Shown in pieces: positions 1 to 6,885 of a DNA stretch of 28,878 bases. Source of the DNA: Mageeibacillus sp. UBA5734 (GTDB lineage Bacteria; Bacillota; Clostridia; Saccharofermentanales; UBA5734); NCBI GenBank assembly GCA_002419365.1, contig DIGA01000061.1, positions 15,947 through 44,824 on the forward strand, written 5' to 3'. The notes beneath the pieces were generated by a model that was not told the origin of the DNA, made no database searches, and was given only the letters and a program-made list of their open reading frames with translations. The position numbers were made by a program, and so were the translations under genes. The first letter of the stretch is position 1, and every line of letters begins with the position of its first letter.

Positions 1-25
1 TTGATAAGGCCAGTTTGCATAGGGA
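1..25. repeat. Family H hairpin repeat, right arm only (cut by window edge)
   Basis: The first 25 bases match the right arm of the H repeats at 16160-16237 and 21074-21143 (GATAAGGCCAGTTTGC, then AYAGGGA). The left arm and loop would lie before the window. A possible relic of the phosphoglucomutase gene follows at 39-81. Confidence 0.75.
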
Positions 26-38
26 TCATCTGCGCCAT

Positions 39-81
39 CACCGACGCCAAGTAGATCAAGGACCGCTTCGACCGCGACCCA
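39..81 (+). pseudogene. Possible relic of the phosphoglucomutase N-terminal coding region
   Basis: An ungapped hand alignment with 18112-18154 of the intact phosphoglucomutase gene gives about 33 identities in 43 bases, including a shared AGGACCGCTT. In the parental frame it reads IKDRFDRD against IEDRFYRD, after an in-frame TAG. About 50 bases further on, TCGGCCTGGTCG also occurs just downstream of the intact gene (19688-19699), so an internally deleted copy is possible. The alignment is short, so this could be chance. Confidence 0.35.
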
Positions 82-155
82 TGTAGGATTTTTCATCATC
101 GGCCTGGTCGTTTGAGAAGACACAGTCAATTGATGGGAAATGGCATGGAACGCAT

Positions 156-208
156 GACAAAAGGGGTTGTCGCAAACCCGTTCGGTTTGGGACAGCCCCC
201 CTTTTGTC
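156..208 (-). terminator. Probable terminator of the acid-sugar operon
   Basis: An 11-bp perfect outer stem (GACAAAAGGGG with CCCCTTTTGTC) encloses a second imperfect stem (CAAACC with GGTTTG). It starts 34 bases downstream of the permease stop. The A-run/G-run and C-run/T-run arrangement can work as an intrinsic terminator in either direction. Confidence 0.6.
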
Positions 209-241
209 TGACAAGCGTATCTGGTTTGGAATAAGCAGGTT

Positions 242-1639
242 TTACACAAAGAGTCCGATCAGGAGGATTTCAACAAAACCGACAGCCCAGGCGATGGTGC
301 TGGTGAAGGACCAGACGCGGATCTGCTCTTTTGTGTCTTCGATTCCGAGCATACGGTTGACAACCCAGTAATAGCTATCGTTGAAGTAGGAGAAGAACAA
401 GGATCCCATGCTGGCAGCCAATGCGGCAAAGACCATGTTGCCACCTGCGGCGGCGACGATGGGAGCGGTAATGGAGGCAGAGGTGATCATGGCCACTGTG
501 CCGCTGCCTTGGACGAAACGGACGAGCGTTGCGACGATGAAAGGCAGGATGATGATCGGGATCGGGGTTTGTGCAATTTGTTCAGCGATGAAATTGCCTA
601 CGCCACTGTCACGCAGAACCTAACCCAGTGCACCGCCGGCACCTGTGACAAAGATGATGATACCAGCTGAACGGATGCCTTTTTCCATCTCATGCATGAC
701 AACTTTCTTGGGTGTGTGGAAAGCAAGCATGTAGATGGCTGCAATCAGGCCGAGGCCGACGGCGATAACCGGTGTGCCAATGAATTTCAGAATACTGAAG
801 ATGCCTTCTTTCAGGCCCATGGCTGCTGTAACCGTATTGACGAGGATCAAGACAATCGGCAGGAGCAGGGGGAAGAAAGAGACGAACGTGCCAGGCAGGT
901 TGTGTCCTTTATCTTCGCTGGTCAGATCATAGACCGGAGCCTGGTAGGGCGGACGGATCCAGCCTTCGCCATCTTCGTCGGGCAGTTGATAGATCTGTTT
1001 GCCCATCCATTTGGCATAAACAAGGGTAGCCAGAGCCATTGGGATGGCAAGGATGATGCCCCAGAGCAGGAACTGGCCGACATCAACGCCGAAAGTGCCT
1101 GCGACGCCCAGCGGGCCCGGTGTCGGTGGTACCATGGAGTGCGTAATGACCAGGCCGGCGGCCAAAGCGATACCCAGGCCGACGACGGATTTTTTGGTCT
1201 GGCGGGCAATGGCCTTGACCAGTGGGGACAGGATGACGAATCCGGAGTCACAGAAGATCGGGATCGAGACGATGAAACCCGTCAGGGACAGTGCGATTTC
1301 CTCATGCTTTTTGCCAAACATTTTCAGGAACGTTCTGGCCATGCGTTCTGCTGCGCCGGAGATTTCAAAGATCTGGCCCATCATGACACCAAAACCAATG
1401 ATAATGCCGATGCTGCCTAGCGTTCCGCCAAAACCGGATGTTATGCTGGAAACGGTCTTGTTTGGATCCATGCCGCCGATCAGGCCGACGGCGACTGCCG
1501 CGACAATGAGCGCCAGGAAGGCATGGACCTTGGTTTTCAAGATCAGAAAGATGAGTAGTGCGATACCAATACCCAGTGCGATCAGCATCTGGGTGCCCGA
1601 GATAGCTGGCGCTTCTGCGGTCATGAACAGAACAGGCAT
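242..1639 (-). pseudogene. GntP-family gluconate/acid-sugar:H+ symporter, interrupted by an in-frame amber codon
   Basis: This is a polytopic GntP-family permease that would import the four-carbon acid sugar used by the upstream operon genes. Translation from the ATG at 1639 (AGGAGG nine bases upstream) gives MPVLFMTAEAP followed by many hydrophobic helices. The full reading is 465 residues, normal for the family. Codon 340 (620-622) is TAG, inside the conserved GAGGALG-VLRDSG segment. The same frame then continues open for 125 codons through the family motif VQGSGTVAMITSA to a TAA at 242. No frameshift or other damage is visible. The likely ancestral codon is CAG (Gln), one transition away. 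It may be a recent pseudogene, a sequencing error, a polymorphism or a readthrough site. It is last in the operon, 28 bases after the dehydrogenase gene. Family assignment is sure; functional state is not. Confidence 0.85.
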
Positions 1640-1667
1640 AGACAGAATCCTCCTATGGAAAAATATT

Positions 1668-2693
1668 TCACAGCAAGCCCGACACTTGCGATGAATCCGA
1701 TTGGAAATACGGAGCATACTTGGCGGCCAGCAGAATGGCTTCGACCATGCTGACGGCACTGGCGATCCCCTTGCCGGCGATGTTGAAGGCTGTGCCATGG
1801 TCGACCGACGTTCTCAGGAACGGCAATCCATTGGTGATGGCGATGGTCCGTTCAAAATCAAGTGTCTTGGTCGCGATATGGCCCTGGTCATGGTAGAGCG
1901 AGAGGACGGAGTGGTAATGCCCCTGCAGAGCCAGGTGGAAAACCGAGTCGGCACCGACCGGCCCGACGACATCATACCCCTGGGCTTTTAGTTCAAGGAC
2001 GGCTGGCTCAACGTCCGTCACTTCTTCGTCGCCAAACAGGCCGTGTTCACCACTGTGCGGGTTCAACCCTGCGATGGCCATGGTTCCGGAGCTGATTCCG
2101 AGTCGCCTCAGGGCCTCGGTGCAACGTTTGACATAGTCGATGATCCGATCTTTTTTGACCATATCGCAGGCCTTGCGCAACGAGACGTGCCGGCTGAGGA
2201 AAAATACGCGCATACCATGGACTTCGAACATGGTCAGGGGATCCTGCGTCTGGGTCAGTTCGGCAAAAATCTCCGTATGCCCGATGAATGGCACATTGCC
2301 GGCGCGCAACGATTCCTTGTTGATGGGGGTTGTGGCCACCGCATCGACTTTCTTGGCATTCGCAAGCTCGATCGATTTGGCGATGTATTCGAAGGCTGCC
2401 TGACCGCACAGGGCAGAAACTTGGCCGATTGTAAAGACTTCGGGATCTGCATTGGCCAGGTCGATCAGGTTCAGAACGCCGGCTTCATCCACGGCCTGGT
2501 CGGGGCTTGTGACTGGATGGATGCGCAAAGACAGCTGGCAGACCTGCATGGCATGAGTCAACGCCCGCTGGTCGCCGATGACCAGACAAACGGCCGTTTT
2601 CTGGACTTGCTCGTCGGCGATCGCTTTGACGACGATTTCCGGGCCGATACCGGCTGGATCGCCCATGGGGATTGCAATCAATGGTTTGTTCAT
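1668..2693 (-). CDS. pdxA2: PdxA2-type 4-phospho-acid-sugar dehydrogenase (D-threonate/D-erythronate 4-phosphate dehydrogenase)
   Basis: This 341-residue protein belongs to the PdxA family of NAD-dependent, metal-dependent oxidative decarboxylases. PdxA proper makes the pyridoxine precursor; the PdxA2 branch oxidises 4-phospho-D-threonate or -erythronate, giving dihydroxyacetone phosphate and CO2. Visible motifs are GDPAGIGPEI near the N-terminus, HTEIF, GLNPHSGEHG, YHDQGH and DHGTAFNIAGKG; the histidines of HTE, YHDQG and DHGTAF correspond to the family metal ligands. The start is the ATG at 2693, six bases after GAGG. The neighbouring DUF1537 kinase, DeoR regulator and GntP permease argue for the catabolic PdxA2 role rather than vitamin B6 synthesis. 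The exact stereoisomer used cannot be read from the sequence. Confidence 0.88.
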   Translation of the reverse strand: MNKPLIAIPMGDPAGIGPEIVVKAIADEQVQKTAVCLVIGDQRALTHAMQVCQLSLRIHPVTSPDQAVDEAGVLNLIDLANADPEVFTIGQVSALCGQAAFEYIAKSIELANAKKVDAVATTPINKESLRAGNVPFIGHTEIFAELTQTQDPLTMFEVHGMRVFFLSRHVSLRKACDMVKKDRIIDYVKRCTEALRRLGISSGTMAIAGLNPHSGEHGLFGDEEVTDVEPAVLELKAQGYDVVGPVGADSVFHLALQGHYHSVLSLYHDQGHIATKTLDFERTIAITNGLPFLRTSVDHGTAFNIAGKGIASAVSMVEAILLAAKYAPYFQSDSSQVSGLL

Positions 2694-2757
2694 GTTGGAC
2701 CTCATTTCATTCGTAATTTTATTGAAGTCAAAATTCAATTGCTGGACATGCCATGTG

Positions 2758-4074
2758 TTATTCCTGGTCCTCAACTCTGGCCAGCAGGTAATCAACACAG
2801 CGGATGATGGATTGGGTATCGCCTGCCATGCCGCCTTTGGTGACCATCTTCATGCCGCTGTGTTTACCGTCGAGCAGGATGCCGAACGCGACCAAGGGTT
2901 CAACTTCATCCATCAACCGCATACCGCTGGACCCAAAGAGATGGCCGACGGCAATGGTGATGTCGCCACCACTGGTATAAAGTCCTTTGAAGCGTGAATC
3001 TGCAGATAGGACTTTGTCAGTCATTTCGGCAATGGAATCATTGACTCGATGGGACAATTCGTCCTCTGAGTGACCTGTTTGTGCTGCAATAGCAGCAAAA
3101 TCGACGCGTTGTTCAGGATACAGACCACAGCCGACCATGCAATTCACGGCATAGGAGTCACATTCAGCCAACAGGGCTGATGCGACCCGCTGCATTTCAG
3201 CCTGGCGCCGTTCCTCGCCCATTAAAAGCTCGCCCGTCTGAATCAGGACCGTATTGATTTTACGATTCAGTTCCAAGGCATGCAGCTGTTGCCGGGTGAC
3301 ATCATTGACACTCCCGATCGACAAGAGGATCTTGGCCTGGCTTTGGGGCTTGGTTTCTTCCACCAGGTTGGCCATTTCTGACGTGGCTGCAGCCGTAAAC
3401 GGACCGGGATCGACACTGATGAATGGGATCCGGCTTTGAACAGCCAGCTGGGCGATCCGCTTCAGATCATCGTCGCTGACCGCGTCAAAGATGACAATCC
3501 GGACGCCTTCCTGCTGGAGACCCTGTAATTTGGCGACGATTTCGTCATCAGGCCTTTCCAAATCCTCCAGAAATAAAGAAGCGACGGGATATTGGGACTG
3601 TTCCTGGTAAAGCTGACTGGTTTTGGAGGTGAAGACAGGGTTTTTTGGATCATGGATCACGGCGGTCCGGTTAAGCGGGATGCCGTTGACCAGCAGGTAG
3701 CCGCCGACATGCGTCCGGCTGGCTTGAGGATAACAGGGTACGACAAAAGCCATGGTCTCGGGTCCGAGGCAATCCAGCAGGGCGTCTGTCTCAAAACCGA
3801 GGTTGCCGCGCAATGTGCTGTCAATCCGCTTGGCGAAAAGCTGGACTGTCATGCCGGAGAACGCTTTGGCGGTTTTCCTGACAACCTGGTAGGCCTCTTG
3901 TGCGGGGATGGAACGGGAATTGGTTGAAATCGAGATGGCTTTCTGGGTGGCCAATTGCAACAAATCCGCTGAATGGATATCGAGGATGGTCAAGGTTGGA
4001 AAACCTTTCTTTTTCAGCAGGACGCCTGTGGCATTGGCGCCGGTGAAATCATCGGCAATGATTACGGTGTGCAT
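2758..4074 (-). CDS. Four-carbon acid sugar kinase (DUF1537 family), probably D-threonate kinase
   Basis: This 438-residue ATP-dependent kinase should phosphorylate a four-carbon acid sugar at O4, supplying the downstream dehydrogenase. The N-terminal substrate domain begins with ADDFTGANATGVLLKK, the family signature. The C-terminal nucleotide-binding domain has YTSGGDITIAVG and TKGGMAGD, corresponding to the glycine-rich family motif. Length is normal. The start codon overlaps the end of the regulator gene by 13 bases, and GGGAG lies just upstream, so translation is probably coupled. Kinases of this family paired with PdxA2 define the published D-threonate and D-erythronate routes. No epimerase, aldolase or extra dehydrogenase is present here, which favours the short D-threonate route. 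Substrate remains an inference. Confidence 0.88.
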   Translation of the reverse strand: MHTVIIADDFTGANATGVLLKKKGFPTLTILDIHSADLLQLATQKAISISTNSRSIPAQEAYQVVRKTAKAFSGMTVQLFAKRIDSTLRGNLGFETDALLDCLGPETMAFVVPCYPQASRTHVGGYLLVNGIPLNRTAVIHDPKNPVFTSKTSQLYQEQSQYPVASLFLEDLERPDDEIVAKLQGLQQEGVRIVIFDAVSDDDLKRIAQLAVQSRIPFISVDPGPFTAAATSEMANLVEETKPQSQAKILLSIGSVNDVTRQQLHALELNRKINTVLIQTGELLMGEERRQAEMQRVASALLAECDSYAVNCMVGCGLYPEQRVDFAAIAAQTGHSEDELSHRVNDSIAEMTDKVLSADSRFKGLYTSGGDITIAVGHLFGSSGMRLMDEVEPLVAFGILLDGKHSGMKMVTKGGMAGDTQSIIRCVDYLLARVEDQE

Positions 4075-4844
4075 GTTAAACTCCCTTCGGCACGCAGGAT
4101 CATGATTCCTTTTTCGTCGATTTTTTTCAGTTCACCGGGAGAAAAGCTGCGATCCGTTATGACTCCGGTAAATTGATCCAGATTGCAGACGCTGACCATC
4201 GACTGCTGGTAAAATTTGCTCGAATCAGCCACCAGGAAATTGCGGCTGCTGACGGATAGGATTTTCTGCTTGAAATAGGCTTTTTCGATCGTCGGTGATA
4301 GGACCTGGTAGGTAGCATCGATCGCCATGGCACCGATAAAGGAAACGTTGAACCGAAATCGGCTGAGCATGTCCAGCGCCGTCTCGCCAAACAAAGTCCC
4401 GGTTTCTCTCTGGACTTGTCCGCCAATCAGGAAAAGGGTCACATCTGTTGTCTGCAAATAGGAGGCGATCGCCAGATCGTTTGTGAAAACCGTCAGGTTG
4501 CTGCGCTTTTTAAGCAGTGGTGCGATTTCGAAAGTGGTCGTGCCTGAATCGAGAAACAGGACATCCCCGTCACGGATCTGTTCAATGGCCTTGCAGGCGA
4601 TGGCTTGCTTGCTGGTATGATGCTCGCTTTTCTTTAAGTCGTAGTCTTTCTCGCGACTGGTCTCGGCCCGGTAAGTGGCCCCACCGTAGCAACGCTCGAT
4701 GACCCCTTTGGCTGACAGCCTGTCAAGGTCGCGCCGGATGGTCATGAGGCTGACGTCGAGTTGCTGGGCCAGTTCCTCGACCGTCAGAAAGCCCTGCTCA
4801 ATCACCAGATTCTGGATAATTTCCAAACGCTCAGCACCTAGCAT
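4062..4844 (-). CDS. DeoR-family transcriptional regulator of the acid-sugar operon
   Basis: This 260-residue protein has an N-terminal DeoR helix-turn-helix (about residues 5-57, with VEELAQQLDVSLMTIRRDL) and a DeoRC sugar-phosphate sensing domain (FLDSGTTTFEIAPLL, FTNDLAIA and GGQVQRETGTLFGE). It is first in the operon and overlaps the kinase start by 13 bases, so it is probably autoregulated and controls the downstream genes. Known family members are repressors released by a phosphorylated sugar intermediate, here perhaps the kinase product. The start is the ATG at 4844 with GAGGA just upstream. The candidate operators at 4915-4954 lie in its leader. Confidence 0.9.
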   Translation of the reverse strand: MLGAERLEIIQNLVIEQGFLTVEELAQQLDVSLMTIRRDLDRLSAKGVIERCYGGATYRAETSREKDYDLKKSEHHTSKQAIACKAIEQIRDGDVLFLDSGTTTFEIAPLLKKRSNLTVFTNDLAIASYLQTTDVTLFLIGGQVQRETGTLFGETALDMLSRFRFNVSFIGAMAIDATYQVLSPTIEKAYFKQKILSVSSRNFLVADSSKFYQQSMVSVCNLDQFTGVITDRSFSPGELKKIDEKGIMILRAEGSLTCTP

Positions 4845-4914
4845 AAATCCTCGTTCCTTTTCGCCCGGCCTGCCATTATGATCTGGAATAGATCATCGCA
4901 GGGTCGACATGTTG

Positions 4915-4954
4915 TTTGTTTGATGTTGAAAGACTGTGATCGACTTTGTTTGAT
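4915..4954. promoter_or_regulatory. Candidate DeoR operator: two direct repeats 30 bp apart
   Basis: TTTGTTTGAT occurs exactly at 4915-4924 and 4945-4954. The 30-bp period is about three helical turns. Both copies lie just downstream of the predicted transcription start of the operon, where a bound repressor would block elongation or initiation. DeoR-family operators are often tandem direct repeats. No binding evidence exists. Confidence 0.4.
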
Positions 4955-4965
4955 CTGATAAGCTG

Positions 4966-4993
4966 ATTATAAGGTGATTGCCATATTAGTCAA
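4966..4993 (-). promoter_or_regulatory. Sigma-A-type promoter of the acid-sugar operon
   Basis: On the minus strand TTGACT (4993-4988) is followed, after 16 bases, by a perfect TATAAT (4971-4966). Transcription would start near 4959, giving a leader of about 115 bases before the regulator ATG. Confidence 0.65.
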
Positions 4994-5124
4994 TTGGAAA
5001 TCAGATGAATTCAAAATGATTATGCAGATAGACAAGTTCATGTGATGAAACTTATCGAAATTGATATTTAATTAAACTCGTCGAACAACAAGTCACAGAA
5101 CGCCACAACGAAGCTCACAGGTAA

Positions 5125-5280
5125 GGTGCCATCTCCACCCAAGTGGTCCCTATGCAAACTGGCATTATCAAATCAGGTAAAATTGACCGATTTGATAATG
5201 CCAGTTTGCTTAGGGAGTTTCTCGATCGTTGTCAGCAACGGTAAACTGTTATGCACTTTCCGACGTGGTGACGTGGCACC
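5125..5280. repeat. Family R repeat with a family H hairpin inside it
   Basis: The ends are GGTGCCA (5125-5131) and TGGCACC (5274-5280). The right end CTTTCCGACGTGGTGACG matches the right ends of the R copies at 13463 and 16033. Removing the H hairpin at 5147-5216 leaves about 86 bp, close to the 94-bp full element at 16033. It lies in the region between the leftward operon and the rightward secreted-protein gene. Confidence 0.55.
5147..5216. repeat. Family H hairpin repeat
   Basis: The arms TATGCAAACTGGCATTATC and its near-complement form a stem of about 25 bp with one mismatch. The loop contains CAGGTAAAATTGA. At one stem position the usual GGCC/GGCC pair has changed on both sides to GGCA/TGCC, a compensatory change. 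Confidence 0.85.
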
Positions 5281-5288
5281 GCTTCACT

Positions 5289-5309
5289 TTGTTAACCTGT
5301 TTGTAACAA
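5289..5309. promoter_or_regulatory. Inverted repeat TTGTTA-N9-TAACAA upstream of a secreted-protein gene
   Basis: This 6-bp perfect inverted repeat with a 9-base spacer lies about 100 bases before the start codon at 5407. Its size fits a dimeric regulator site. No clear promoter hexamers were found with it, and it could be chance. Confidence 0.2.
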
Positions 5310-5406
5310 TCGAATGCCTGTCGTTAACATGAAAATGGTTTCCTGTCACCAGGCTGTTCAAGCGGAAGTTTCTGCGGTAGCCAAGTTGCATGATGAGGAG
5401 TTATTT

Positions 5407-6885
5407 ATGATCCGGTTACGAAAAATATCCGTTGCTTTTCTGGTGGTTGCGTTATTGACGATTCTGCTGCCCCTGCAGGTTCTGGCCGCCGATGTCCAGT
5501 TGGATTCGGGTGCCTTTTTCCCGACAAGTGGCTGGAACGACAAGGGGATCGCCGTTGATGATGATTCGGCAGGCTATGTCTACACCGCTGATTTTGCCGG
5601 CGTGGTCAGGAAATTCAAAAAGGATGGCACGGATGAAGGTGTCGTGATCTTTGACCTCAATGATAAAAGGGTTCAGAACGAAGTTTCGTTCTGGGCGGAA
5701 CATCCAACACGGGAAATCACGGATGTCACTTATTACGACGGCGCTCTGTATGTGGTCGCCTACGATATGTATAACATGAGTGACGGATTTGCTGTGTTTA
5801 AAATCGATCTGGAGGGCGAGTTGCTCTTCGCTTTTAGCACCACATCCATCGAAGGCCAGTCTTTTGAGGACTCCTTTGCGATTGCGGTCGGATCCAGCGG
5901 CATCTATGTGTCCAATTATGACTGGGAGGTCCATCGGTTTGATCTGGAGGATGGTACCTATCTTTCATCCTCTAGCCAGAATTTCTATTATCCGGTCAAT
6001 CTAACGATCGATGAATCGGGTCAGGTTTGGGTCGTTGACATTGATGGCCCGGACAGCAAGTTGGTCATTCTGAATCCGGAGCTGGATGAAGTGGTCGAGA
6101 CGATCGAGCTGGATTCGGAGCCAGCTGGAGTGGCGCTCGATTCTGACAATGCCCGGATCTATTTGACGGATGATGTGGCTGAAAATTTCTACGCCCTCGA
6201 TGCCATCACCCGGGAAGTACTGGCTGTGTACGATGTCCAAGGCACGGTCTCGTTTTTCCGAGATCTGGTTATTGATGCGGCTGGCAATGTGTTTGTCTCT
6301 TCTGCGATTGAACCAGAACATGAATTCTACGTCGAATCCTTTTTTGCAACGATTCTCGAGTCAGATGACGTGCCTCAGAAAATCCCAGCTAAAATTCCTG
6401 CCAAGCGTGACCCGCTGACGCTGGCCAGTCCAGCAGGCAATGTCCAGACCGATGATCTGGCCTATCTGGTCGCCATTCCTGAACAATGGCGCACGGATGT
6501 GACACAGGTTGAGTTCTGGCTGGATGCTGCAGAAGTCATGCCTGAAGCCCTGGATTATCCGTATTTGGCGGCTGCCCGTACCAATCTGGAAACAGCAGGC
6601 GCCACGCTGCTCCAAACGCATGATATCCGCCTGATGCAGCGCGTGACGTATCGCGATGGCTCCAGCATAGTGACCGAGGTCGATCCGGCAGCCATCCGCG
6701 GCAACATAACCATCCGGCTGCAGGTTCCTGCTGCCCTGAGTGCCCGCCAGGATCTGCGCATCGCCTGGGTCGAAGAGACTGGATCGGTTGCCTTCCTGGA
6801 GGCGCGTCGAGTGACCAGCGACGGCATTGATTACCTCGAATGGGCCAATAACAATTTCACCAGCGCTTACGCAATCATCGCCTGA
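5407..6885 (+). CDS. Secreted beta-propeller-like protein with a C-terminal domain shared with the gene at 13683
   Basis: This 492-residue protein is exported. MIRLRKIS is followed by a hydrophobic core ending in LQVLAA, a signal peptide of about 27 residues. Residues about 30-315 look like NHL/SMP-30-type propeller blades (GIAVDDDSAGYVYTADF, VWVVD, PAGVALDSDNARIYLTDD, DAAGNVFVSS). After a linker with IPAKIPAK, residues about 334-492 match the C-terminus of the protein at 13683-15275 (PEQW, VEFWL, LMQRVT, AIRGN, EETG). The start is the ATG at 5407, six bases after GAGGAG; an earlier in-frame start at 5314 would bury the signal peptide. The last 19 bases overlap the convergent sensor-kinase gene. 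Function is unknown; a cell-surface or binding role is inferred. Confidence 0.85.
   Translation: MIRLRKISVAFLVVALLTILLPLQVLAADVQLDSGAFFPTSGWNDKGIAVDDDSAGYVYTADFAGVVRKFKKDGTDEGVVIFDLNDKRVQNEVSFWAEHPTREITDVTYYDGALYVVAYDMYNMSDGFAVFKIDLEGELLFAFSTTSIEGQSFEDSFAIAVGSSGIYVSNYDWEVHRFDLEDGTYLSSSSQNFYYPVNLTIDESGQVWVVDIDGPDSKLVILNPELDEVVETIELDSEPAGVALDSDNARIYLTDDVAENFYALDAITREVLAVYDVQGTVSFFRDLVIDAAGNVFVSSAIEPEHEFYVESFFATILESDDVPQKIPAKIPAKRDPLTLASPAGNVQTDDLAYLVAIPEQWRTDVTQVEFWLDAAEVMPEALDYPYLAAARTNLETAGATLLQTHDIRLMQRVTYRDGSSIVTEVDPAAIRGNITIRLQVPAALSARQDLRIAWVEETGSVAFLEARRVTSDGIDYLEWANNNFTSAYAIIA

Noticed and set aside
692..1420. A 242-codon open frame on the plus strand
   Set aside because: It lies wholly opposite the permease gene, has no ribosome binding site and a low-complexity Asp/Gln-rich translation typical of an antisense shadow.
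1668..2693. A vitamin B6 (PdxA) biosynthesis gene
   Set aside because: The adjacent DUF1537 kinase, DeoR regulator and GntP permease fit acid-sugar catabolism, and no other B6 gene is present.
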